From positions 1,426,001 through 1,490,000 of the forward strand of contig JAMWBK010000006.1 in assembly GCA_029953675.1 (NCBI GenBank): 64,000 nt of DNA, in the 5' to 3' direction. Below, one piece after another: positions 32,696 through 44,039 of the stretch. Under the pieces are notes generated by a model, which saw only the letters and a program-made list of their open reading frames with translations, was not told the origin of the DNA and ran no database searches. The position numbers were made by a program, and so were the translations under genes. The DNA is from Rhodosorus marinus. Its lineage: Eukaryota > Rhodophyta > Stylonematophyceae > Stylonematales > Stylonemataceae. Within the stretch, counting starts at the first letter, position 1. Every line of letters starts with the position of its first letter.

Positions 32696-34578
32696 CTTGT
32701 GACCCCAACCCCCTCAACCCCACACAGGTCCGGCAAAAACCAAAAAAACAAAAAAATCTCTCAAACAAAGCCCGCAATGTCTTTACCCTCACACCCTAGA
32801 AAAGAATCCTCCCTCAAACCACGTCGATCTCCTTCCCTCTCTCTGCTCATCATCATCAACCTCTAGTAGAGACAACCGATCCACAGATGAAAAAAAGCCT
32901 CCTCATTAAGTATTCGTTGGCCTTCTTCCCCGTCCTCAAATCTCTGTGGACATCGTTCCCCACGGCAACCCAATTTCTACTCAAATATACCAAAAACGTT
33001 TTTAATTCAATCATTGTATTTCACCTAATACAGTTATTTTTTATTCATATGTTGAGACTTAATACTAAAATCCAAATAAAATAGTGATATTCAATCTAGT
33101 ATTGCTTGATTATAGCCATTCAAAGTTGGTTTTTGGAAATATTTAAACTCATTGATATATAAAATTAGTTATTTTCTTTTTTCTTACGTAAGGTATTTAG
33201 TAATGTTTTAGTGTTTTGGCCTTTTTTTTCAAGTGAGTATAAACTACTCTAATTCATTTTTGAGTTGGTTAGGGTTTTGGGGTTTATTCGGACTGTATGA
33301 TCGGTGGCCTGGTTGCGGTGTTTTCGGTGATGGACGCAGACGTCTTCTTTGGTGAGTATTTTGTGCGCCGCAAATCGTTATTTCTATGAAAATACAAGCT
33401 GAAGGTATTTCTTGATTTCCAACAGCGCGCAGTTTCTGGTTGCTAAGAAAGTCCCTGGCCCCCAAATTCCTGACTGCTCACGTTTCGTCTTACCTGCAGA
33501 GAATGACGGGACTATCCAATGCTTTTGGAGCAGAAAGGCGTTCCTGAAAGTGACAGTCAGCATTAAACCAGTTGTCACTTTCCAAAACGACGACAAAAAA
33601 GCTTGCGTCGACTTTCCAAAATGCAATATTGCAGTAGGCTTAGCTCGAATGGAAAGCATTCTTCCAAGAGTATGCCCAAGCACGATCCTACCTCACCCGT
33701 ACCAATCCTAGGGATATCCCTATCCTCAAGAAGGCATCAAGGTCAGACTAGTCTCAGTCCCCCACAGGCTAACGCGATCTCTAAAACTCGAAGAAAAAGC
33801 TGAAAGAAAACAAAAACAACATAAAAACGGTGCAAACCTAGATCAATCAAAATATTAACAATGATTGACTAGCAGAAAACCTCCCAAAATACGAGTACTT
33901 CTGGAAATATTCCTAAAATAGAATAAAACACAGTAAGAGGTCAATCCAATCAAGATAGTCAATCATTATCCTCCTCAACGCGAACGAAAAAGCCTCTCCG
34001 AGTGCATTATCCAATGAGCGAGTGAAGGTTTATACTTTAACCAATGAACGACGATATCTAATACTTTTTCATTTTTTATGTTTTCTTTGACTCACTATGA
34101 TTGGCTAGAGCCATCGGATATCAATATATCGTGTACGAATGTTAGTATCTTTTCTTGCGTTGGAAACTTCTTCTTGTACTAAGAAGAATACTTGGTTTTT
34201 ATTTTCTTCAGACGAGATAGTGGTACGAGCTAGACCTAGACGGAGGGGAGGAAATGTGTACTATACGTACTAAATTTGTTGTCTGGTTGTTTTTGTTTTT
34301 GTTTTTGGTTGAGAGAGCGTAGAAAAGGTGTGTTTTGGGTTGGTGAGGGAGGTGGCGGCGGATTGATATGGGATTTCTGGGACTTGTTGGAAAGCGGGGG
34401 TGGGGGCAGAGATGATGGGCGAGATATAGAGTACAGGGGTACATGTAAATTAGGGGTTGGATGGATCGGGTGTAGAGAAAACTCACCGAGAAGGCAGTGT
34501 TGGTCTTACTCATTAGTTTGTGTTTGACGGGACATCCCGGGGGGGGGAGGGGGAGGTCGGGTTTGTTTTGCGGCGATA
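32696..34578. other. Intergenic, with an AT-rich island (about 32880-34200)
   Basis: Spacer between the plastid-type gene (-) and TspO (+). Much of it is AT-rich with long T and A runs. One plus-strand stretch, about 33420-33711, is protein-like (AENDGTIQCFWSRKAF, VSIKPVVTFQNDDKKACVDF) and is preceded by a good acceptor (TTTCCAACAG, 33414-33423) and a donor GGTGAGT (33351). No convincing first exon or family was found, so it is not called as a gene. A run of nine G (34539-34547) lies just upstream of TspO. Confidence 0.55.
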
Positions 34579-35388
34579 ATGGATCTGAGTTACGTTTTCG
34601 TGCACTCTGGAGCGGAGATTGTGCTTCTTTGGCTTTGTCTAGTGGGACTGGCGCTGCTGCAGAATTCTGTTGTGGAGCCTGGTTTGAATGCGGTGTGGCC
34701 GGAGGAGTGGACAATTAAACCGGGGTTCATAACTGTGTCGCAGGTTGATAAGTTCAATTGGGTTTCGTTTCTTCTCTGGCTCACTGTGAACTTGTTCTCA
34801 TCGTTTGTACTTCATCTGCCGACTTTGTGGACCCGAAGGGTTCAAGTTAGACGGCCGCTGCAGCCTTTGGACCCCAAATGGTATGACAGCTTGAAGAAAC
34901 CGTTTTGGAATCCGTCCAACCTGTTCTTCCCGCTGGCATGGGTGCCGGCTAAGCTTCTGAAGTCTGTGGTTAATGCAATGATGTGGGAGGTGTGTGGGAG
35001 GAGAGTTTACGCGCTTCCTATACTCAGCTACATCACTTGTGTTGTTGTGGCTGACCTGTGGAACCAAGTTTTCTTTGTTCAACACGACTTGAGCGGGTCG
35101 GTTGCTGTGATTTGGATGCTGAATATATTGGAATGGGCTAACTTCTTAGCAACAGAGTACTATTTGCACGGAGCTCATCAACTACTGTACCCGCTTCTGT
35201 TTGCCCTTCTGTTTGCGGCAGCATTGGCAACTCATATTGCAATTTTGAACCCGGCGGCGTTTAAAAGACAGGAATTGACTGCAAAAGTGCTTTCGACCAC
35301 TGAACCATTGGAAGGGAAGCACGAAGTTCATGCAAAGGCGGATAAGAACCTCACGCATGCTCCTTCGTTTGTAACACATTCGGCATGA
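34579..35388 (+). CDS. TspO/MBR family membrane protein (peripheral benzodiazepine receptor homologue)
   Basis: TspO/MBR proteins are five-helix membrane proteins that bind porphyrins and sterols; their physiological role is debated. This is a single uninterrupted 269-residue frame from ATG 34579. The core begins at about residue 100 with DPKWYDSLKKPFWNPSNLFF and PLAWVPAKLLKSVVNAMMWE, equivalent to the family WYxxLxKPxWxPP and VWxxLY signatures. Later helices hold VVVADLWNQVFFVQHDL and LYPLLFALLFAAALATHIAI, ending in NPAAF, which matches the usual LN-rich end. The family core is about 160 residues. Here about 100 extra N-terminal residues add one or two hydrophobic segments (LLWLCLVGLALLQNS, FLLWLTVNLFSSFVLHL), with a short polar tail behind. 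It is the only multi-kb gene region here without an intron. A link to the ferrochelatase product (tetrapyrroles) is functional inference, not linkage. Confidence 0.85.
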   Translation: MDLSYVFVHSGAEIVLLWLCLVGLALLQNSVVEPGLNAVWPEEWTIKPGFITVSQVDKFNWVSFLLWLTVNLFSSFVLHLPTLWTRRVQVRRPLQPLDPKWYDSLKKPFWNPSNLFFPLAWVPAKLLKSVVNAMMWEVCGRRVYALPILSYITCVVVADLWNQVFFVQHDLSGSVAVIWMLNILEWANFLATEYYLHGAHQLLYPLLFALLFAAALATHIAILNPAAFKRQELTAKVLSTTEPLEGKHEVHAKADKNLTHAPSFVTHSA

Positions 35389-35498
35389 TACGGTTTTATT
35401 TTTACGTGGGTTTCTAATGAAAGGCAGCGAAAGCAAAGAAAATAAAAATTTAACTTAATCCTCAGCGGAGCTCTGTAGATTCTCACCCATTGCTGGTG

Positions 35499-36848
35499 TT
35501 ATCTACTGTCATCCTCCTTCCGAACACCAGTGAGCACAGTAGAATTGGGTCCAAACCTCGCCTGCCAGAGCCTAGTTGAGGTTACGGGATACGGTCCCAG
35601 CACAGCCTGAAAAAATCCATCTTCATGGGTACGCCGCTTAATATCGAGGTCTACGTTTGCCCCTTTTAGAGCTAAAGCCGCCGTCAATCTCACGACCTTT
35701 GAACTTTTCTCCTTCCTCGTTTCTCTTCACGACTCTATTGAAACATTTTGAAAGATTAGGGTAAGAACCTTGACGAAGTCGCACCGTCTCGACATTGGGG
35801 AAGACGGGGATGTACACGAACTTTGAGGAGCGAAAGTCTCGTTGACCTCTTGGAAGTATATCTACGTCTTGGTCTGTAACCGGTTCCGGCTCAGCCTTCT
35901 TCTTCCTCTTCCCTTTCTTCGGCTTTGTTCTTTCCGCGAGATCAATCGACTGCTTCGAGTTGATCCATCCACCGTTTACAACAATCTTGTCCTTCCTTGC
36001 ATTAACAGCAAATTTCGAGTCCTTGACGACGCTTCCTGACTCACCGAGCAAGGAGTTGACCGCAATGAGTTCCACGAAACTGGAAGTAAGTGCTAATTAG
36101 AGCAATTTCAAACCATTCACTTCGACCTTCCCGGCTCGGATGAGGTATTCACAAGTATCCGAGGCCGCAATTTTGAACACTTTCAGAGCGTTCAAAAGCT
36201 TCTGATTCTCTGGCAGAATGGGTTCGCTGGCTACGTATCCACAGGGAGCAGGAAAAGTAAGATTTTCAAATGGAACATTCTAGAGAACCTCGAACAAACA
36301 TGGGAACCGCGAACGAATTCGTCTTCCACGCTGAATGAGGTTCCTGCCAAGTTGGTCTAAAGTAAGGTCTCACCAGGATCGGCTTTCTCATGTGTTTTTT
36401 TTCTCCTAATCGATACAGGCTTCAAAGGAAGTCCACTGCAGAAATAAAAAGAGAATTGTGCGTCGATCGTTAGATAGAGCTTTGACCTGACACTGCGAAG
36501 ACAAACCAGCAATGCTTCTCCTCACTCTTCAACCACATCTCGTCCCTCACTGTCCATTCCAAACTCGTCAACACTGACATTTTCGTAAACAATCTCATCC
36601 GCATCATCACCCGTATCCGCTTCTTCCCAGTCCTCCTCAACATCCCGAAACCTATCGCCCGCCCGGTAGTCGTCCAAGTCCATACTGAACTCCTTCCCTT
36701 CAACAGGTCCATTTTCGTCCAACTGCGGTTCCTTCTTACCCATACGAACCCTCACAAACCTCTCTCCTCTCCGACCACAAACGTTCCCTCCCGTAACCCT
36801 AGGCATGCCAACCACATTCCCACTGAAGCAAAACCCTAGTCCCGTCAT
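35499..36848 (-). CDS. S4-like RNA-binding protein, possibly plastid
   Basis: About five exons. The first (36848 to about 36525) starts MTGLGFCFSGNVVGMPRVTG, a transit-like leader with an early Phe, followed by an acidic stretch (DLDDYRAGDRFRDVEEDWEE). A short exon near 36360-36290 gives QLGRNLIQRGRRIRSRFPCL. The next (about 36240-36115) has NQKLLNALKVFKIAASDTCE and YLIRAGKVEVNG. It continues at 36075 with KFAVNARKDKIVVNGGWI. Together these resemble the S4 fold of RsuA/RluB enzymes (LxRAGKVxVNG...VxVNG). No pseudouridine synthase catalytic domain follows. Instead there is a Lys-rich linker (KPKKGKRKKKAEPEP) and a tail ending VLTGVRKEDDSR, reached by a 46-nt intron at about 35700-35655. Exon joins in the middle are tentative. 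Confidence 0.6.
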
Positions 36849-37425
36849 CCTATCTCAACAAGGAAAACTAATACCAAACAAAAAGATAAAAATCCCCAGT
36901 CTTCTTACGAACACATCATAGACAGACTTAACAAAAAAACTGTTTTCTACTCAGGCATTCTCGTTTTTCGTTTGTCAAATCCCAGATCACAAAAGAGGTT
37001 TCAATGCCTCGGTCTCGCTTGTCCCCGTCCCTCCCGCGACCGCCTTCGTCGGCTTCTCACCAAAGCTGGAATTTTTCAGAATGTCATTACGAGAGATTTT
37101 GATATTCTTCGCGGGACACCCGTTTTGGTTGATGACCCGTTGAGGACTGTGGGTTAGGCTCTGACAGTCTCATATAAACATTCGTCCGGTAGCTTAGGCT
37201 TGCGGGGCGTCTCAAGCCTGGACTGTCCTCGTCTATATCACCTCGTCATGTCGGTCGAACTGGGAAATGACGACGGCGGAAAATAGTTCGAGGGTACGGT
37301 GGGGAAGGGACGGGGCGGGGTTGGCATTGGATGACCTTGGCTGTATTGCAGAGCCTTCCCGTTGGTATTTCATTTCTGTAGGATTCTGATGTCTGCTCTT
37401 TCCCATATGTATCTCCCCGTCCACC

Positions 37426-37774
37426 TCACCTTATCCTGCCTATAGAGTTTGAAAAGCCGCAGGTGGTCGCACGGGGAAGGTTAACACCCATTGCGCGCAG
37501 TGGGAAAGGGCGTGACTGTCTTACAGAACCTTCCGAAAGCAATTTAATTACCGTGCAGAGGTACTGAAGCGTGCATCGTCCTCGATAGCTCCCAAGTCCC
37601 CAACCCACTGTCCACCCCGAAAAAAGAGAAACTTACAAAAAAACCGAACTGCTTGAGGTCGGGTTGAAAGTATTCACGAGCAAAAGGTGGGGATAGAAAC
37701 TTCCTCAAGGGTCTTGAGCACCGAGATTCAGCTTTCCAGATGTCCTCATGTCTCCGCACTACCGTCCCGACCAT
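37426..37774 (-). CDS. Possible small two-exon gene, unassigned
   Basis: From ATG 37774 the frame MVGTVVRRHEDIWKAESRCS runs through LSPPFAREYFQPDLKQFGFF. A strong donor (TTT|GTAAGTTTC) and a TTCAG acceptor about 75 nt later restore the same phase into YLCTVIKLLSEGSVRQ and a stop at 37426. The joined product is about 92 residues with a plausible amphipathic middle. No family recognised; the splice signals are the main support. Confidence 0.3.
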
Positions 37775-38215
37775 CACTCCGTTGTCGTCGAAAACCGATA
37801 TACGACGTCCTTATTTATTCAAAAAAGGATTAAAAGATGATTAATCATGACCAAATACTCGAAATGAATGACAAAATACAAAATTAAAACTCTTAATGTA
37901 GAATATATAGTCTAGATATAGGTACCAACGTAAGCACCGTGGGGAAATCCTTGCAGAATGAAAGAGACTTGTTGGGAAGGTGAGTGGCCTGGGGCAGGTT
38001 GTGTTCAGAGGCTAGTTCCGGGTGACGAGCTGAAGTTCTAGATTGAGGAGCTAGACTTGGAAGTGGAAAGGTTGAGGATAAGGTTGCTTTTAAGTTGGTG
38101 TAAGTGGGCCAAAGTGGCACAGGAAACTGTGAGTGACGGGTGGGTTGTTTTTTTTTTTTTGTTTTGGGGGGAAGGAGACGAATCGATTGAACTTTGTTAG
38201 AGGGCGAGTGTCAGA
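37775..38215. other. Intergenic upstream of CWC15
   Basis: About 440 nt with an AT-rich block (37800-37920), then a T11-12 run near 38149-38160. It presumably holds the CWC15 promoter and leader. No frame is supported. Confidence 0.6.
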
Positions 38216-39017
38216 ATGACGACAGCACACCGACCGACATGGAACCCGGCGAGAGGGGGAGAATCCCAAGGTGGATTTCGGGTGATTGCTCCGTCGGCAA
38301 AGTACTCTTCTCGGGATATGCCTGCTCAATTGAAGATGAAGATACGTCAAGTTGGGCAGTCGGCACCGAACGAGGTTCAGAGACGGGATTTGAAGAGGGA
38401 GCTGCAAGCTAGAGAGGCGGAGCACTTCAGGAAGACTAATAGACTTCTTGATGAGAACGAGGAAGAGGCCTTAACTGAGAGCCTACAGCGTTCAAACGCA
38501 GCATTGGAATACCAACGTATTGACGCCGATGTGGACTTGAACGACGACATTTTTGATTCGGATAAGGAAAAGGATGGAAACGACCATGGAGAGAACGAAG
38601 AGTCTGAATCCGAGGATGACGATAGTGATGATGACAACGAGGAACTCATGCGTGAGTTGGAGCGGATCAAGAAAGAGAGGGAAGAGGAGAGGTTGAAAAA
38701 AGAGGAAGAGGTATCAAGTTTTTTTATCACCGCCACCCACTATCATGCAAGTAACTAACGAACCGGCTCATTATTCCAATCAGGAACGAGAGTTTCAAGA
38801 GCGCGAACGAGCTCAGGCTGCGATGACCGGTAACCCGCTGCTTGCTTCAGCCGAATCTGAAAGCTCCGCGCCAGAGTTCCGGGTGAAGAGGCGATGGGAT
38901 GAGGATGTAGTCTTCCGAAATCAATCCCGGGGAAGCAAAGAAGTCAAGCCGCGTTTTATTAATGACACAATTCGAAACGACTTCCACCGCAGATTTCTTG
39001 AGAAGTACATCCGATAG
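38216..39017 (+). CDS. CWC15: Spliceosome component CWC15
   Basis: CWC15 (Cwf15/AD-002) is a Prp19-complex-associated core spliceosome protein that contacts the active-site RNA in the nucleus. Exons 38216-38710 and 38784-39017 give 242 residues. The family N-terminus is intact: MTTAHRPTWNPARGG, then KYSSRDMPAQLKMKIRQ and APNEVQRRDLKRELQAREAE. A long acidic Glu/Asp/Ser tract follows (about residues 115-142, with SEDDDSDDDNEELMREL), then a charged helix. The strictly conserved C-terminus is also intact: GNPLL, FRVKRRWDEDVVFRNQ and RFINDTIRNDFHRRFLEKYI. Nothing is missing compared with other eukaryotic CWC15 proteins. The intron is 73 nt, with donor GAG|GTATCA and acceptor AATCAG. Confidence 0.97.
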
Positions 39018-40192
39018 AAAACCTTATGAGAATCGTTTCAATGGGTTACGAAACCGCCCTTTGTATATCGGTTTCCAGCCTGCGAACGGCCTGAACAATT
39101 GCCCGGTTGACGAAGATCTTTGTGATACTCTGCCCTCCGACCATTGTCCGATTGTTTTCTACCGCAACCCGACCTTTTGAGAGTGTTCGTGTTATGGATT
39201 GGGTCGAATGCGCAGTCTTGTGTGACAACTAGGACTGGATATCTTTTAATAAATAGGAACAGGAGGAGTCATTCAAATGCTCCCAAGACACATACGGGAC
39301 TTCGTGTCCGACAAGCTTCACCCTCGGAGCATGTTTTGCTAGTATGTTGTCCAGGCTCCTCAAGTCTGATGCTGAGAGCCTGGCTTAAGCTCCGAGGTCA
39401 CCAACATCGATTCCCGTTCCATATGCCCCGCTTGGCCGAGCCCTCCGACAAAGCATCCAAGGAGTACTCTGCGAAGGAGGCCCAACGCGCGTTTCTCTCC
39501 TTAGCACCAAGAGGGAAAGACGGCATTAAGGGGACGACGCTGGGGTTTTAACGATTCTACTATATCCAATCCAACAAACACACTTGCTCAACAGGCTAAT
39601 ACGAAAAGACTGATCTGGTATACTCTACATTGCTTTCCGCACTGCAGAAACCAAAACCGGAACTGAACCAAAAAAAACATTCACGAAGCTTTTTTCCCGC
39701 AACGTAAATTATTCCAAAATTCAATACTCATTCATTACTAACACAAAAATTGGATTTTTGATGCATTTTTCGAGGGATAGGGTTTCTTACCATTTCTGGC
39801 CGATTGAATCCATCGAATTTCAACGGAAAACAATTTCCGATCCATTTCGGGGATCGATAAGGGATCGTTTTCTTGTATTTTTGGAATTTTCTATTGGGAA
39901 TGGAGATGTGGAAGTTTGGATTGGGGGGCAGGGGGACTGGTTGCTGGTGAGAGAGCGCGGGGGGAGAGGGTGGTAGGGTTTGGGGGGAGAGGCAAGCACT
40001 GTGGAACGTATGTGTGGCAGGACGCTTTTGTTTTATGATGTCCTGTTCTTCCTGACCCTCGCTTGTGTATATAGATATATAATATTGTTGTTGTGGTGTG
40101 TTATTTTTCTTCTCGTTTCGGCGGATCCTGGTGGCGACTGAGGTTGTTTTCGAGCTGTTTGGTGTGTGTTTGGTTTTTTTGTTTTGGTAGAG
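39018..40192. other. Intergenic, about 1.2 kb
   Basis: Between CWC15 and the RUS gene, both on the plus strand. The first 0.5 kb has open plus-strand frames without recognisable sequence. The second part (39560-40180) is AT/T-rich and promoter-like. A long minus-strand open frame here is low-complexity (Pro/Asn/Lys) and not called. Confidence 0.6.
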
Positions 40193-42603
40193 ATGGTTGG
40201 TTTCGTTCCTGGATTGGGCCATCTGGGTTCTGGGGGAAATCGGATCGCGGCGAACAGGGTTTGTGATCGAAAACCTGGGAGAGCTTTCGCCCTGCAAAGG
40301 GCCGGGGGTGGTGGCGCCCGAGTGGGCCATTCTGGACGGGAAAGGGACGGTGTCGTTTTGGTCTGGTGGCGCCCGAAGTGCGGTGGAAATATGGAGGCAC
40401 TTCGGCGAGCAAGATTAACAGGATGTGAGGTTCAGTGTGTTGTATTTGGGACTGATGCATCTGGAATCATCCCTCCCACTCCGAAAGTGCATCGGATCAC
40501 AACGACTGAATTCCCTGCTACCGCAATTCTGCGGATCTGTATGACCACGGGTAGGAATGCGCAGAACACAGATCGCCTTCAATAACCAGACTACTGAAGC
40601 CACCGTATGCTGTTTAACAGGCGCATCTGAAGTATTTTGCGCATCGTCCGACGACCTGTTGCTCGCCCGAGAGGAACGGTTAACGAGGGATTTTCTACTA
40701 CGATTTGGGCGACTACTGCACTTAGTGGATACCCTGCAACGCAACCTTCCGGCCCTTGCGTCCGCCTCGACTTTTCCAATGGTTAAGGAGAAACTCGAGG
40801 ATGGAACAATGATCGAGTACGACGATAGCGACGGAAATCTCAAGGCCATAGTGCATGAGGACCACCGAACACTGGAGGAGAAGTTCACGGATTTCATCTA
40901 CGGGGTGAGCAGACCTCTTCAAAGCGGCCCCGTTCCGAAATCGATTCGACGGAACTCAAAGTGAATCTGGGGAGTAACAAACCTTCTCTTCTCTCCGGTA
41001 CGAAAAATTCAGATTTATTTGCCGGACGGATTTCCCGGCTCAGTTACGAGCGACTACTTCAGGTTTACTCAGTGGCGTGTTCTTCAGAACATCGCCTCGT
41101 CAGTCATGGCCGTTATCTCAACGGAAGCGCTTCTCTTCGGTCTTGGACTTGGGAAAACTGGCAGTGCGGTTGCAGCTGCAACCGCTTGGGTCCTGAAGGA
41201 TGGCCTAGGATACATGGGCAAGGTGATGCCCGTTTCACTTGAGAGATCCTCCTGAGCTTCTGGAACCGAGGACGCAGTCGTGGACCTATGTCTCAGAGTG
41301 TGATTTAAATCTTCCGTCCATTGTGTAGGTTTTGTATGGGTACCTGGCTGGGAAGCAGTTTGACAGTGATCCAAAGAGCTGGAGAGTATCATCCGATGCC
41401 GTGGAGGATTTAGGCGGAGTTCTTGAACTTCTCACCCCCCTGTTCCCCGGCAACTTTCTTCTCCTTGCGAGTATCGCAAACGCAATGAAGGGTGTGGCCG
41501 GAATGACAGTGAGTTGTACTCCAACCTCTCCCTTGCCTCCCCTTGTTGGTCTTCTCCAGGCAACAGTAAGTTGCCTCTAATCTGATGGAAAATCCTAATC
41601 TGTCCTCTAGGGAACTGCAACTCGACACGCGATCTACAAGAGCCTTGCTCTGCGGGATAACCAGGGTGACATCGCAACAAAGGGAGAATCACAAGGTGTA
41701 ACTTGCAAAATGGTAAGGCTCCCTTTCTTCTCGGCAGCAAGGAGCTACGCGCACAGTGCTGTTCGCAATCGCATGCTGAGCGCCCCCGTCCTCTTTTTCT
41801 TCTAGATCGGACTTGGCCTGGGAATCGGCGTATCTACGATGATTGGCCAGAAGTATGCAGTCCTTCTTGCTGCCTACTCATCTTTCGCTGTTGTACACCT
41901 TCTTGGGAACTGGCAATCCATGAAATGTGTTCAGTTCTCCACGATCAACCGACAACGAGGCTCGATTGTGATGGACTCGTTCATGGCGAATGAACCGGTG
42001 AGGATATCCCTTTAATCGCACGGATTGAACGAATGTCTTTTGCAGCGTTTCTGAGAATGAGCCCCGGCCGTCCTTGTTTTTGTTGTTTTAAGATACCAAC
42101 TCCGTATGATGTGAGTCACATGGAAAAAATAGTTTTCCCGCCGTGGAGAAAGTTCAACCACCACGTCGTTCTCGGTGCAAGTATTTCTCAGGCAACGCCA
42201 ACGACCAAGATCCTGAACCAGGCAACGGATGCATTTGCAAAGTCACCGTAGGTTGAACCGCTCCCTGAGATTGTTTGAGTCCCATGTTTCATCCTGCGGC
42301 GTGTACTGAAAGAATTGCCCTCACTTTTTTTCTTTTTTTTTTGCTTCATGCGACAGTTATCTTGCAACATCCAGGAACGGAAGGATGTATGTTGTTTTCC
42401 GTGACGGTGCTACGGCCGAGGATGTTCTGTCGGCCTATTTAATGTCCCACAGGTACGCTCGAAACGGACTTGACCTAAACGAAGCCAGCAACTACGCGAA
42501 GAAGAACACGAGAAGATTCATCACCACGATCAGAAAAGCGGGTTGGAAGACGGAGTCTAGCGTTTTCCTGTTGAACGTCTTGAAGAATAGATCTGTTTGG
42601 TAG
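40193..42603 (+). CDS. RUS/DUF647 family protein (ROOT UV-B SENSITIVE-like), plastid-type start
   Basis: RUS proteins are membrane-associated DUF647 proteins. Plant members act in plastids and early seedling development, some linked to vitamin B6 homeostasis, but their biochemistry is unknown. ATG 40193 gives MVGFVPGLGHLGSGGNRIAA, a GFV-type leader. The DUF647 core spans exons from 41012: IYLPDGFPGSVTSDYFRFTQ, WRVLQNIASSVMAVISTEAL, AAATAWVLKDGLGYMGKVLY, SDAVEDLGGVLELLTPLFPG, LASIANAMKGVAGMTG and GDIATKGESQGVTCKMIGLG. The C-terminus follows: YAVLLAAYSSFAVVHLLGNW, then MDSFMANEP, and finally YVVFRDGATAEDVLSAYLM, with stop at 42601-42603. At least seven introns are needed. The first exon-exon join (about 40410-40560) is the least certain. 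Several transmembrane-like helices lie in the core, as in the family. Confidence 0.88.
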
Positions 42604-43164
42604 AGCACTAGGAGAGGGGTGAATTTACCAACAGTTGTGGACAGGGTTTCGAGGCGAACGCCGAGGTAACTACTAACTTATCACGCTCGACAAGGTGTTA
42701 CACGATCATTCAAGGCGCCGGTCGGTACTACAGCCGTTGATGTATGAGTTAAAACAGTTGGTTTCGTTTAGCGAGGATTTCAATAGTACATGTTCGGAAA
42801 AGAAAGCGTTATAAAGGAACAGTCAAAGGACAGGCCGGAGAAACGGACCGTGGTTGCACGGATAACAAATAAAGAAAAGGGTTGTAACATCGTTCGATCA
42901 AAGGACAAGGGAAAACAGTCCAGCGGGCTGCGCAGTCGGAACGAGGCGGATCATCCTAGCCAGATGCAAACAGGAGCTCTCATGCTCAAGCGACCCAAGA
43001 CTGGTTGCGAAGCACATCTTCGAGTCGGGCGACAAGCTTCTGTGACACTGAGGTCCTCCTAGGATACGGACGACCGCTTCGCTGTGGCGCAAAGTCATGC
43101 TTTGACGGTCCGACGAATCCACGTCGCACATGTGTCGCATGTATGTATCACGTCCGAATCGCAT
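42604..43164. other. Intergenic between convergent genes, nothing recognised
   Basis: Shared 3' flank of RUS (+) and the GNAAPLR-module gene (-). A Lys-rich open frame at 42790-43062 (+) looks like chance. Confidence 0.6.
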
Positions 43165-44039
43165 TCAAGACGCATTCACCGCACTGGATGGCATCATCGT
43201 AGCGTTCGGTGGACTATTTAGGAACATACTCGGACTCGGATGATCGAAGTGCGCGATCGCAACAGAATCGTAGTCGAACGAGCGCGTGAAAGGAGAGTTG
43301 AGCAACATCGCGATATCGTGAGAATTTGACAGCGTTCCAAAGCTTTCCATATGCATGTCTTGGTCCTGTTGGACTCCGTTCGTGCTGCCCGGAATTGGGA
43401 TGCTGTTCGTGAAGTTCTCTTGCATCTGCCAAGGCTTCTCCTGATGAACCTAGTGTATGTCAAGAAACACGCGATGGTTTAAAACCCTGAACATTCTTGC
43501 ACCAAAAACTACTGTTGTACGAGCCGAGATCATGCTGACTTCTCAACAAGCTTCGGCTCCAGCAATTATTAGTACTTGACAGTATCACATACCTCTGTCT
43601 GTGGGTGTACAGGAGGGAGCTCGCTTGTTGTTGCCATTTCCAACTCATAGTCACCGCTTGCACTCTTACGAGTTACCCCCTTGTCCTGACCGATGTACTC
43701 CTCACATTCTGGATGCTTTGCCAGGTACGAAGCTAGGTTCTTTCTAAGCGGGGCAGCATTGCCAGTCACTTTCCTCAGCTCCGACTTATGCCAGATCGGA
43801 ACATGCTCATTCCTAAATATAATAGTTGCGCCAGTCTTCGGATCAATCCCACTGGTCGCCGTTCCTAACATCTTGTCCTGGCCATCATAGACCTCACACT
43901 CTGGATGTCTCTCCAGGTACCTCTCCAAATTCCTCCTCAGCGGAGCTGCGTTGCCGGCTATCTTCCTACACTCCAGCCTATTCCAAATCGTCACATGCCT
44001 AACTGACTCGGCAGGAGACAGATCCCCATACACAGTCAT
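43165..44039 (-). CDS. Protein with two GNAAPLR modules, function unknown
   Basis: Exon 1 (44039 to about 43596) starts MTVYGDLSPAESVRHVTIWN. It contains two copies of a roughly 45-residue module. The first has IWNRLECRKIAGNAAPLRRN, then YLERHPECEVYDGQDK. The second has IWHKSELRKVTGNAAPLRKN, then YLAKHPECEEYIGQDK. The shared core is IWxxxExRKxxGNAAPLRxNLxxYLxxHPECExYxGQDK. Donor GAG|GTATGTG and acceptor CACTAG (about 43453) join to exon 2, an Asn/Ser/Met-rich tail (QMQENFTNSIPIPGSTNG) ending at 43165. Invariant Trp, the RK pair, GNAAP and Cys suggest a compact fold. I have a memory of similar WNxxxxRKxxGNAAP segments in regulatory proteins of algae and stramenopiles but cannot name a family. 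A nuclear regulatory role is only a guess. Confidence 0.62.

Noticed and set aside
33297-33711. Two-exon plus-strand gene in the AT-rich spacer
   Set aside because: The second exon looks protein-like, but the ATG-bearing first exon is in the wrong phase for it and no family is recognisable; left as a note in the spacer entry.
39144-39551. Plus-strand open frame after CWC15
   Set aside because: Composition is not protein-like and there is no start context or splice support; most likely the 3' flank of CWC15.
39728-40330. 200-codon minus-strand open frame
   Set aside because: Low-complexity Pro/Asn/Lys/Gln sequence from an AT-rich promoter region, overlapping the RUS leader on the other strand.
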